Shown: piece by piece, positions 6,971 to 14,123 of the stretch
Layout of the letters: each line of letters begins with the position of its first letter
How positions within the stretch are numbered: position 1 is the first letter of the stretch
DNA from: Baffinella frigidus
Taxonomy: Eukaryota > Cryptophyceae > Cryptomonadales > Baffinellaceae
Direction of reading: 5' to 3'
Length of the DNA: 16,016 nt
NCBI GenBank assembly: GCA_026770585.1
Contig: MU646639.1
Location: 9,034 to 25,049, forward strand
Position numbers and translations under genes: made by a program
The notes under the pieces: model-generated
Databases searched by the model: none
What the model was told of the DNA's origin: nothing
Seen by the model: only the letters and a program-made list of their open reading frames with translations

Positions 6971-7081
6971 GGGTATTCCTGAAGTGGCCAGGGGGTCAAA
7001 ATTGACCCCCGACAGGTCCTAGGCAGGTCCTAGGGCCTTACGGTAGGGCGTATGAGCCTACTGGCCACTTTGGGAATAGCC
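6971..7081. mobile_element. Small fold-back element
   Basis: Imperfect 21-base inverted ends: GGGTATTCCTGAAGTGGCCA plus G against CTGGCCACTTTGGGAATAGC plus C. Just inside the left end is a perfect hairpin, GGGGGTCAA-AA-TTGACCCCC. The interior contains GGTCCTAGGCAGGTCCTAGG. Non-coding. Confidence 0.6.
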
Positions 7082-7423
7082 CGTACGGTTTTGAATAAAG
7101 TGTGAACCGTCCTGAATTCGCGCTCACGAAAAGATGGAGGGGAGAGCTGGGCTCTAGCGCCCGTACGGAGCTTGCCCACGAACAAGCGCCGAACACTCCT
7201 ACGGGCCTCTTTGGCTCCTGAAAATCGGCCTAAAAATGCCAACCCCCAAGGACCACGGTAGGCCCCTAGGAATAGTCCTACTGTAGGGTCCCAAGGGGGC
7301 GCGTTTTCTTATGAGCGAGGTACCGCTGTAATGAATTCAGACATCGGTGTGGTTGGTGAGCTGCAGGAGCCAGTCGGCACCCCACGGCACGAACACCTTG
7401 TCAACCTGCCGTGCGAGAGAGCG
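7082..7423. other. Unassigned stretch
   Basis: A minus-strand frame (about 7242-7030) is open and moderately protein-like (KEARRSVRRLFVGKL) but has no ATG, and part of it lies inside the fold-back element, so it is not called. Motifs such as CACGGTAGG and CTACTGTAGGGTCC near 7255-7290 resemble the CCTACCGTAGGGT family. Confidence 0.4.
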
Positions 7424-7602
7424 TGTTTGAGTGAGTGAGTGAGAGAGAGAGAGGGAGAGAGAGAGAGAGGGAGTGTGTGTGTGTGTGTGTGTGTGGGCGA
7501 GAGAGAGCGAGAGAGAGAGAGAGAGAGAGTGTGTGTGTGTGTGTGTGTTTGTGTGTGTGTGTGCGGGTGTGTGTGTGAGAGAGAGTGAGCGAGAGAGCGA
7601 GG
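7424..7602 (+). repeat. GA/GT compound microsatellite
   Basis: Alternating blocks of GA, GT and GTGA dinucleotide runs, with the same GA-to-GT architecture as the one at 834-948. Confidence 0.95.
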
Positions 7603-7753
7603 TCCTTTAGGTCCTTGGTTATTCCGTCCTAGGTTATTTCCGGTCCACGCATGTCAAACTGGTCAAATCTCTCAAATCAAATCAAACCACAACTCCCGCC
7701 ATTTTGTGACAAGGAACTTTCGGGTCCCGAACTCGGCAACTCGCCGCAACGGG

Positions 7754-8166
7754 ATGCGGCGGAGCGGACGGAGATGGCTGCTTCTTCTGGCGGCGCTCGG
7801 GACATTGAACGTGCTGGAACAGAGCCCGGGGGCGGCGGCAGCTGACGCCTGCCTCGCGTCTCCCCTCCTCCCTGGTCCGCAATATGGCACCAAGCGTTGC
7901 GCAACAAAGCGTTGCGGAGTTGCAAAGGGCGCGCGCGACGGGGGGGAATGGGACGCAAGCGATTTCGGGAGTCAGGCGTCACGTTCTCTCGACAGCTCTT
8001 GCCCCCCCGAGCTCCCTTGGCTCTCATCCGACGCAGAGGGCGGTCCCCCGAGGGGCGCCGTTGGGAGCTCAGTGCGAAAGTGCTTCGGCTGCCGGAGCAC
8101 GGCTGTGACGATGGGCGTCTGCGACGTTGGGGGAGGCGGGCGCTGGCTCGCGCTGCTCTGCCGCAA
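7754..8166 (+). CDS. Candidate first exon of a secreted Cys-containing protein
   Basis: ATG opens a frame whose first 30 residues look like a signal peptide: MRRSGRRW, a hydrophobic core LLLLAALGTLNVL, then GAAAA with likely cleavage before DAC at 31. The mature part is Gly/Ser/Arg-rich and has eight cysteines (residues 33, 49, 54, 83, 110, 113, 123, 136), including TKRCATKRCG and KCFGC. I end the exon at GCAA|GTACGT, a strong donor, in phase 2; unspliced, the frame stops at 8231-8233. A C-rich telomere-like array begins about 80 bases later, and the next exon candidate with matching phase is 9632-9688. High GC content leaves other frames open too, so the signal peptide and donor carry the call. 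No known family is recognised, and no promoter element could be identified. Confidence 0.5.
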
Positions 8167-8245
8167 GTACGTCCAACCCCTGCACCCAGAACTAGGACCC
8201 TCTGCTCCCTTCACTGATCAGTCCCCAGATTAGCTCCAGCGCAAA

Positions 8246-8336
8246 CCCCCTCAAACCCTGAATCCTAAACCCTGCCCCCTACGCCGTGCGCCCCAACCCC
8301 CCAACCCTGCACCCTGAACCCTGAACCCCGACACCC
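8246..8336 (+). repeat. Degenerate telomere-like array, C-rich on plus
   Basis: CCCTGAA, CCTAAAC and CCCTGCA units. It lies within the presumed intron after the GTACGT donor at 8167. Confidence 0.75.
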
Positions 8337-8595
8337 CTGACCGCTCCTTCGACGTTAACTGATTCACACAGCATGTAGCCAGCGCGACATACCCTCGGTA
8401 CTGAAATAGTACCTTCCCCTAATAGTACCTTCGTTTTTTCGGGCGGCGCGGATTCACACGCCCCATACGGTATTTTTGCGGAGAAAGAACACGCCATTTC
8501 TACCACCACCAACCTGAAACAGCTAAACCGCGGTTTCAGGACGGGTTTTCCCCAGGGTGTTGACGTTCAAGTGTACAACCATCTATCCACCCCCG
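8337..8595. other. Unassigned intronic-looking sequence
   Basis: No supported ORF. ATAGTACCTTC occurs twice (near 8407 and 8422) and GATTCACAC twice (near 8361 and 8450), suggesting small local duplications. Confidence 0.4.
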
Positions 8596-8648
8596 TAGGA
8601 AAACCCTAGAACCCTACGGATATCCTACCGTAGGGTCCTACGGAATGA
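8596..8648 (+). repeat. CCTACCGTAGGGT dispersed repeat, copy 1
   Basis: Shares GTAGGAA, CCCTACGG and TCCTACCGTAGGGT, in this order and spacing, with 13841-13893. The 14-mer centre is itself nearly palindromic. Confidence 0.7.
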
Positions 8649-8821
8649 ATTCGTGAAGCTCCCAGACCCGAAATAAGCTGTTTTGGGTTTGCTGGTAGTA
8701 CCCCGGCTTCCGAAGCGGTGTCCGGACAAGTCCACGCTAGGTCATTACTGAGAATTTCAGAACGCGACGTTTCGTTTCGTAGTACCAACGAGTGTGCCAA
8801 GAACTTGGGACACGCGACCTT

Positions 8822-8874
8822 TCGTCCTTTCCACGTCCGCGCGTAACCCAAAATCGTCCTTTCCACGTCCGCGC
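8822..8874 (+). repeat. Two-unit direct repeat, 32-base period
   Basis: TCGTCCTTTCCACGTCCGCGC is present twice. No gene is associated. Confidence 0.8.
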
Positions 8875-8932
8875 CGTATCAAATCAACAAAGATACGTGT
8901 AACTGAAATTCCAGTTTACGAACTGGCGTGGG

Positions 8933-9032
8933 TTCCTGAGGAATACGATTACCCATAGGGAACTGGAGCCTTTCCTTCAGAAATGAGGCGAACGACTCCA
9001 ATGCCATGGGGAGGAATCGTGTTCCTCAGGAA
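8933..9032. mobile_element. Imperfect inverted repeat (fold-back remnant)
   Basis: TTCCTGAGGAATACGATT on the left faces AATCGTGTTCCTCAGGAA on the right. Similarity continues inward through CATAGGGAACTGGAG against CTCCAATGCCATGG. The arms are about 40 bases with several mismatches. Confidence 0.6.
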
Positions 9033-9057
9033 TACTGGACGTGATTCGATCCTAGTT

Positions 9058-9188
9058 CTGACTCAGTCTATCTGGGCTCACCAATTTGGTGAGCCCGGGC
9101 TCTTTTCCGCTCCAAAATTGACGAATTTGTTGACACACCCAGCATGTCAACTTGAGAATAGTCTGTCAACCCGAGTGAGGCAGAGCTA
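9058..9188 (-). repeat. Dispersed repeat family X, copy 2
   Basis: Reverse complement of 1806-1945. It includes a 23-base hairpin GGGCTCACCA-ATT-TGGTGAGCCC (9074-9096), the motif ATTGACGAATTTG and the end TGAGGCAGAGCTAG. The first 77 bases also match 12473-12543 in the same orientation. It has no coding capacity. Confidence 0.75.
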
Positions 9189-9369
9189 GGCTCTAGTCCC
9201 GAGATCTAACAGAATCTATCTCGGGAAAGGGTTTGAAGTACAGCGTGTACTCGTCACGCGCTCGTACCACATGGTTCCAACACCCAGGGGCAAACGCGAG
9301 ATAGATTCTTTTTAGGGAGCAAGACGAGATGCCAGCGAGTCCGAACAGCAACGCCCCCCTCCCCCCAGG
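9189..9369. other. Unassigned stretch
   Basis: No ORF support. GAGATCTAACAGAATCTATC and GCGAGATAGATTC give a weak inverted match (GAATCTATCTCG near 9210 against CGAGATAGATTC near 9297). Confidence 0.4.
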
Positions 9370-9631
9370 GAACCCTAGACCCTAGACCCTAAACCCTGAA
9401 CCCTATACTCTAAACCGTAAACCGTAAACCGTAAACCGTAACCCCTAAACCCTAAACCCTAAACCCTAAGCCCTAAGCACTAAGCCTCAAATCCCAAACC
9501 CCAAACACCTAAAACCTAAGAACTAATAACTAAACACTAAATCCCAAACACCTGACCCCAAACACCTGAAACCTAAGAACTCATAACTAAACCTTCAATG
9601 CTCAACACCCTAAATCCTAAACACCTGGCAG
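9370..9631 (+). repeat. Telomere-like array ending in a CAG acceptor
   Basis: CCCTAAA, CCGTAAA, CCCTAGA and CCCCAAA units. The block CCCAAACACCTGA(C/A) and AACCTAAGAACT is duplicated internally. The array ends AACACCTGGCAG immediately before a short open segment. Confidence 0.8.
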
Positions 9632-9688
9632 GTGCTCCCGGAGCCCTCGCGTGCCTCCCGGTTTCGAAGTCCTCCCGCTACGCTCTAG
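9632..9688 (+). CDS. Candidate 57-base internal exon (phase 2-2)
   Basis: The segment is bounded exactly by CTGGCAG on the left and CTCTAG|GTTAAACCC on the right, with telomere-like arrays on both sides. In the phase that joins the 8166 donor it reads CSRSPRVPPGFEVLPLRS. The next acceptors at 10705 and 10965 accept the same phase. Its length is a multiple of three, so skipping would keep frame. A second frame is also open. Support is from boundaries and phase only; no domain is recognised. Confidence 0.45.
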   Translation: MLPEPSRASRFRSPPATL

Positions 9689-9832
9689 GTTAAACCCTAA
9701 ACCCTAACCCCTCAACCCTCAACCCCAAACCCCCAACTCTAAACCCCATGCCCTAAACCCTTAACTCTGAACCCCACACCGTAAACCCGAAACCCTAAAC
9801 TCTAAACCCTGAACCGGCCCTCAACCCTCCTC
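9689..9832 (+). repeat. Telomere-like array starting at a GT donor
   Basis: GTTAAACCCTAAACCCTAAC begins the array at the proposed donor itself. It then decays into CCCTCAA, CCCCAAA and CCGTAAA variants before meeting an oppositely oriented array. Confidence 0.75.
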
Positions 9833-9837
9833 GGACA

Positions 9838-10140
9838 AGGGTTTCGGATTCAGGGTTTGGGTTTCAGGTTTCAGGTTTTAGGTTTTAGGTTTTAGGTTTT
9901 AGGGTTTTAGGTTTAGGGTTTAGGGTTCAGTTTTTAGGGTTCAGGGTTTCGGGTTTCGGGTTTAAGGTTTAGGGTTTAGGGTTTAGGTTTTAGGGTTCAG
10001 GGTTTATGTATTAGTGTTCAGGGTTTAGGGTTTAGGGTTTAGGGTTTAGGGTTTAGGGTTTAGGTTTTAGGTTTTAGGTTTTAGGGTTTAGGGTTTAGGG
10101 TTTAGGGTTTAGGGTTCAGGTATTAGTGGTCAGGGTTTAG
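9838..10140 (+). repeat. Telomere-like array, G-rich on plus
   Basis: TTTAGGG, TTTTAGG and TTCAGGG units including several perfect TTTAGGG runs. It faces the C-rich array to its left across a few bases (CTCGGACAAG), so orientation flips here. Confidence 0.9.
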
Positions 10141-10675
10141 TCCTGTATCTGCCCACCTCGTTTCGCGTCTTCTTATTACTCTCAAGCCAAGGATATAATG
10201 ATCCACAAGGCGAGCCGAGGGGCCACTCGAGAATGAGGATCCTTTTTACAAGTAGGGTTCTAAACATTTGTACCAGGATATGTCATCCCAACCTCGCGCC
10301 TGGTATAATTTTTACTTTCGCGACCAATTTTACATGAAAGTTACTACACAAATACTTACTTGTAAAGCATCTCACTTTTAATTAGGCCCCTTTAGCATTC
10401 TCGTGTGGGGGTGGACCCACCATCCGCATCGGAAAACTCCTGGTATCCAGGAAGGTTCTGCACACGGTGTTGGATACGGTAGCCACTCAGCGGGCTTCGC
10501 AGAACAGCCCATTTAGTTTCGTGGTACTAATGGTTACATTGTCGGTATACAGTCATCTGATTTACCGACACTTTGAACGGATGTTCGGTTGAAATCTCCC
10601 TCGAAGCCCACTGTGTGGTACGCTAGCTGGACCCCTCCCCTCGATTTCCGGGTGGTTGGCGTGCGGCGTTGGACT
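10141..10675. other. Unique non-coding stretch with inverted motifs
   Basis: No convincing ORF. TTTACAAGTA (10245-10254) and TACTTGTAAA (10357-10366) form inverted ends around a nested GTACCAGG/CCTGGTA pair, suggesting a small fold-back element of about 120 bases. A hairpin TGTCGGTA/TACCGACA lies near 10538-10568. Confidence 0.5.
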
Positions 10676-10705
10676 CAACCCTAGACCCTTCACCTTAACA
10701 CAGGT

Positions 10706-10745
10706 GCCAGAACGGCAGCAAAAGGGCAGACTGGCCACGCTTCTC
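10706..10745 (+). CDS. Duplicate exon start, copy 1 (possibly decayed)
   Basis: After CCTTAACACAG the plus strand reads (G)TGC CAG and encodes CQNGSKRADWPRFSIPL. It matches the first 36 bases of the exon at 10966, including the acceptor position, and then runs into telomere-like repeat without a GT donor nearby. It may be a dead 5' duplicate of that exon. The second cysteine of CQEC is Gly here. Confidence 0.4.
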
Positions 10746-10750
10746 TATAC

Positions 10751-10965
10751 CCTTAGATTCTGAACCCCAATCCCCAACCCATGAACCCTTAACCCTCAAC
10801 CCGCAACCCGCAACCCTCAACTCCAAGCCCCAAATCCTAAACCCTAAACCTGACACCCTGAACCCTAAACTCTCAATAATAAATAAAACATAATAAATAA
10901 TACACAACAAATAAAACCCTAAAACCTTAAGCCTAAAACCTAAACCCCAAACCCCAACCCCTCAG
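10751..10965 (+). repeat. Telomere-like array with AT-rich insert
   Basis: CCCCAAT, CCCTCAA and CCCGCAA units, then an AT-rich block AATAATAAATAAAACATAAT near 10876, then CCTAAAA units ending CCCCTCAG, an acceptor. Confidence 0.75.
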
Positions 10966-11302
10966 ATGCCAGGAGTGCAGCAAAAGGGCAGACTGGCCGC
11001 GCCACTCCCCATCCCCGCTCGCCCACTGCTCTTCCCACGCCCCCCCAACCCCCAACTCCCTCAGCCCCAAACCCCACACATCCTCGCCCCACGCTCGCCC
11101 CCTCTCCCGCTCCTCCCCCTCGCCCGGGTGCTCCGACGCAGACCCATCCTCCCTCTCGCTTCCGTTCACGGGCGCCTTCCATGCCATGCATGCCGGGGGT
11201 TCGTCCAAGAGAGCGTTCCTGTCCACACCGGAGCTGTCCTCGGAGGATTTCGCACTATCCGATGGAGGCTTTCAGGAGAGGGAGCCTCCGGGGTGTGAGC
11301 AG
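10966..11302 (+). CDS. Candidate internal exon, Ser/Pro-rich hypothetical protein
   Basis: After acceptor CCCCTCAG the phase that fits the upstream exon reads (x)CQECSKRADWPRHSPSP, then a Ser/Pro/His-rich low-complexity part. A more ordered segment follows: LPFTGAFHAMHAGGSSKRAF and STPELSSEDFALSDGG. It ends GCEQ|GTTCCC in phase 0. A stronger-looking donor GTGAGC lies eight bases earlier (phase 1). The minus strand is also open, but the conserved acceptor shared with 10705 supports plus. SSKRAFLSTPEL and the acidic SSEDF look like a phosphorylatable linker, which is inference. No known family is recognised. Confidence 0.5.
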
Positions 11303-11603
11303 GTTCCCAAACCCTGAACCCTGAACCCTAAACTCTAAACCCTGCACCCTCAACCCTGCACCCTCAACCCTCAACCCTCAACCCTCAACCCTACACCCTA
11401 CACCCTAAACCCTACACCCTAAACCCTACAACCTCAACCCATACACCATCAACCCTCAACCCTCACCCCTCAACCCTACACTCTAAACCCTACACCCTTC
11501 ACCCTACACCCTAAACCCCAAACCCTAACCCCTACACCCTCTACCCTCAACACCCAACCCTCAACCCCACACCCTACACCCTAAACCCTAAACCCTCAAT
11601 CAG
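11303..11603 (+). repeat. Probable 301-base intron made of telomere-like repeats
   Basis: GTTCCCAAACCCTGAACCCT at the donor passes into CCCTAAA, CCCTCAA, CCCTGCA and CCCTACA units and ends CCCTCAATCAG at the acceptor. Essentially no non-repeat sequence is present. Confidence 0.65.
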
Positions 11604-11649
11604 GTTGTGGAATGGCCGCTGCGAAGTGCGCTGCGGGGAGGGTGGGGGG
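11604..11649 (+). CDS. Candidate short exon, hypothetical
   Basis: In phase 0 from 11302 it reads VVEWPLRSALRGGWG and meets a GTGAGG donor. If the earlier 11295 donor is used, the frame becomes (x)CGMAAAKCAAGR, also open. The exon is short and adjoins a G-rich tract, so its 3' end is uncertain. The onward connection to 14124 does not fit in phase without a further exon. Confidence 0.35.
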
Positions 11650-11870
11650 GTGAGGGTTGGGGGGGGAAGTTTGGGGGTGGGGGGGAGGTGGGGGGGACGG
11701 TGAGGGGGGGGGCGTATAGTTGCAACAGTCCCAACAGTCCCAACAGAGAGCTGGCAGGGTTTGTGGCGCCTACTGGAGGGGCGTGGGGGCTGGGGGGGAG
11801 CTGGCTGGGGTGGGCTGGGGACTCTGGTCGGGGGATGGGGGGGAGGGTGCGGGGGTATGCGAGACAGGTG
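11636..11870 (+). repeat. G-rich, G-quadruplex-prone block
   Basis: Many runs of four or more G (for example GGGGGGG, GGGGGGAAG, GTGGGGGGG) occur in two clusters around a CCCAACAGTCCCAACAG tandem near 11730. Such spacing is typical of potential G-quadruplexes. The open plus frame here is Gly/Trp-rich and is treated as non-coding. Confidence 0.65.
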
Positions 11871-12254
11871 CTTGCCCCGACAGTCTAGCTCTGCCTCATT
11901 TTTATTCTGGCTCGTCCTAAAGGCTTTCTATTCGCTCTTTTGTACTGGCTTTCTGCTGCAAACCTGGTTTGTAGATCAAGGGTGTAGGGTGTAGGGTGTA
12001 CACCCCCTCTAGGATCCAGGGCCTCGGGACCTAGTTGACTGAACGCTTCCGCAGTTTTCGATCGTGGCGTTGAAACGGTTGCCTGCAACGACCAGAGTCT
12101 CCACTTATGACTGAAGACTAACCACAGGCTGTTCTGGTACTAATCCTTCCCGATTTAGTTACCGTCCCGGTACAAAACCTGCCTGGTTTAGTCAACTGCC
12201 GTGGCCTTCCCTTTTGAAATCTGTAGGGCTCTGCGGGTCTTTTCCGCAATCCAT
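11871..12254. other. Unassigned stretch
   Basis: No supported gene. It includes TCTAGCTCTGCCTCA (a family X end motif) near 11884 and a triple GGGTGTA run near 11980-12000. Confidence 0.4.
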
Positions 12255-12439
12255 AGAGCTATTCCGGTAGGACTTGTCCGTTTTTCGACTTCGAGACTTC
12301 GAGACTTCGAGGCTTCATTTGTACCATGAGATTTGTAACGGTGCGTTTAAAACGTTTTACGACCTTTATAATCTTTTTGAAGTCTGAAATCTTGAAATCT
12401 CGAAGTCGAAAAGCGGACAAGTCCTACCGGAATGGCTCT
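12255..12439. mobile_element. Fold-back element, about 62-base arms
   Basis: The left arm carries ATTCCGGTAGGACTTGTCCG and TTTTTCGACTTCGAGACTTC. The right arm ends TCGAAAAGCGGACAAGTCCT followed by ACCGGAATGGCTCT. Arms differ at a handful of positions. The core of about 60 bases has no coding capacity. No clear target duplication was seen. Confidence 0.75.
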
Positions 12440-12472
12440 ACCCGTCTTGTCCGTGAACATCTCCTTGCTTTG

Positions 12473-12543
12473 TCTCAGTCTATTTGGGCTCACCAATTTG
12501 GCGTGCCCGGGCTCTTTCCCGCTCAAAAGTTGACGGATTTGTA
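12473..12543 (-). repeat. Dispersed repeat family X, copy 3 (partial)
   Basis: Matches 9058-9134: CTCAGTCTATTTGGGCTCAC, CCGGGCTCTTTCCCGCTC and TTGACGGATTTGT. The hairpin arm is mutated (GGCGTGCCC). The distal half is absent. Confidence 0.75.
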
Positions 12544-13066
12544 CTGCGAAGCACACTCTGAAAGGAACGTCGCCCGTCTTTTCCACGAACAACTCTAAAT
12601 GTCAATATATGTACGAATTTACATTCCCTTTTCTGGTACCAAATTAAAATATTTCGAATAGAGGGACGTAGGACCCTCAAGGATTTACTTTAAAGGGACT
12701 GTCGACCGACGAAACACGCACCGCTTGAAGGTCGCGCAGAAGAAAACGAACACCCGTCTTGTCCACGAACAACATTAAAAGGAATGCAGAACGCCTAACA
12801 ACTCCAAAAGGAATACATCACGACGAAACACGCACCTCTTGGAATGCCGGCTGACGAAACACGCACCGTTTCAAGGTTTCGCGAAAGGAAACGGACACCC
12901 GGAGAGGCCACGGCCTTCGACGAAACTCGCAGGTCCGTCTCTATCCCAACATTATTCGATTCCAGGGTCGTTTCCCACTCGCGGCGAACCGAGGCCTTTT
13001 TGTACAAGCTACACGTGGCGGCGTAAAAAACCTCTTTTGAGGATTTGTATGGGTCGTTGCATACGG
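12544..13066. other. Non-coding stretch with short interspersed repeats
   Basis: GACGAAACACGCACC occurs at about 12708, 12822 and 12853. CCCGTCTTNTCCACGAACAA occurs at about 12573 and 12753, with a related site at 12441. ATTCGATTCCAGGGTCGT near 12953 resembles the arm of the next fold-back element. No supported gene. Confidence 0.55.
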
Positions 13067-13534
13067 GACACGTTATCGCTCCATCTAGCGGGTCCGAAAC
13101 CTTGGTAGTCTATCGAGTGGTGCTGCACGACCCTGAAATCGAATAGTGTTATGATGACAACAAATATCGCACGCTAAGTCAGTCCCGTTGCATACAGGGC
13201 TGATTACGGTACTAGTAGGGCCTAGGGCTCCGACCACCGCGTCGCTGGTCGTAACACTAGCTCTGCCCCACACGGTTTGGTCTAGCTCTGCCTCACACGG
13301 TTTGGTCTCGCCTAATCGCCAAATTAGCGAGACCGCAAGTCAATTCCCCGAGAGTTTTGGTGCACATTTGTCCACGTTTGGAGTGAAAACGATCAGGCAA
13401 CCCGAGGCAGCCAGAGCTAGTAGTTAGCATGCGCTATTGGTTGTCATCATAAGACTATTCGATTTCAGGGTCGTGCAGCACCACTCGATGGACTACCAAG
13501 GTTTCGGACCCGCTAGATGGAGCGATAACGTGAC
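13067..13534. mobile_element. Large fold-back element, about 109-base arms
   Basis: The left arm (13070-13178) and right arm (13424-13531) are complementary with few differences, for example CGTTATCGCTCCATCTAGCG and CGAGTGGTGCTGCACGACCC. GAC flanks both ends and could be a 3-base target duplication. The roughly 245-base interior holds a 25-base tandem (TAGCTCTGCCCCACACGG...) at 13258-13307 and a hairpin GGTCTCGC...GCGAGACC at 13304-13334, both resembling family X. No transposase was seen, so it would be non-autonomous. Confidence 0.8.
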
Positions 13535-13555
13535 CTAATGTGCTTCAGAAAACCC

Positions 13556-13825
13556 TTAACATTCCCTTGCATACCCCTCTGGAGTGCTCGGGCTCCCCCC
13601 CCCACGCCCCCCCCCCTGCAGTGAACCTGAGCTTTCCGGAGTCGCGCTATGTGACCCATAAACGGTTCTTCCTCTTCCATCACCGGCCTTTTCCTCGATA
13701 GATGGCACTTTCCCCGCCATCAACGGTGCTTTCCCCTCCACCATCGGGAATTCCTTCTCCACGACCGGCGCTTTCACTTCCCACACAGCGGTCTTCCAAG
13801 GATTTTTGGGCCCAAATCGGGCCAC
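13556..13825 (-). CDS. Weak coding candidate with KxP repeats
   Basis: The minus frame is open from a stop near 13840 to TAA at 13556 and contains no early ATG, so it would be an exon rather than a gene. It reads WEVKAPVVEKEFPMVEGKAP then LMAGKVPSIEEKAGDG, a run of K-x-P units about seven or eight residues apart, followed by a Gly/Ser-rich tail. A donor-like AGCTCAG|GTTCAC lies within the tail. The motif CGTTTATGG (VYG) recurs twice further upstream on minus (near 13930 and 13978), suggesting decayed duplicates. The plus frame is also open, so this is tentative and no family is recognised. Confidence 0.3.
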   Translation of the reverse strand: MARFGPKNPWKTAVWEVKAPVVEKEFPMVEGKAPLMAGKVPSIEEKAGDGRGRTVYGSHSATPESSGSLQGGGRGGGSPSTPEGYAREC

Positions 13826-13840
13826 CTTTCCGTTATCTTA

Positions 13841-13893
13841 TCCGTAGGAATCCCCCTATGTCCCTACGGGTTTCCTACCGTAGGGTGCTAGGT
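13841..13893 (+). repeat. CCTACCGTAGGGT dispersed repeat, copy 2
   Basis: Same order of GTAGGAA, CCCTACGG and TCCTACCGTAGGGT as at 8596-8648, with differences in the spacers. Confidence 0.7.
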
Positions 13894-13943
13894 CTCATCT
13901 GCTGTGTGTCTACACAGCGCCCCCCCCTCCATAAACGGCGGTT

Positions 13944-14123
13944 GAGGGTCTAGGGTTTAGGGTCTAGGGGTTCCCCCATAAACGGCGCCGTCCCCTTCTA
14001 TCCCTAAACCCTAAACCTTTGACCCCAAACCCTAATCCCCAAACCCTAAACCGTCAACTCCGAACCCTACACCCCAAACCCTCAACCCTCAACCCTCAAC
14101 CCTGAACCCAAAACCCTGAACAG
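13944..14123 (+). repeat. Facing telomere-like arrays ending in a CAG acceptor
   Basis: A short G-rich run (TCTAGGGTTTAGGGTCTAGG) faces a C-rich array (CCCTAAA, CCCTCAA, CCCTGAA) across about 30 bases. The C-rich part ends AACCCTGAACAG immediately before the longest open exon candidate on plus. Confidence 0.8.

Noticed and set aside
7030-7242. Minus-strand ORF rich in Arg/Lys
   Set aside because: No ATG; it overlaps a fold-back element and has no splice or phase support.
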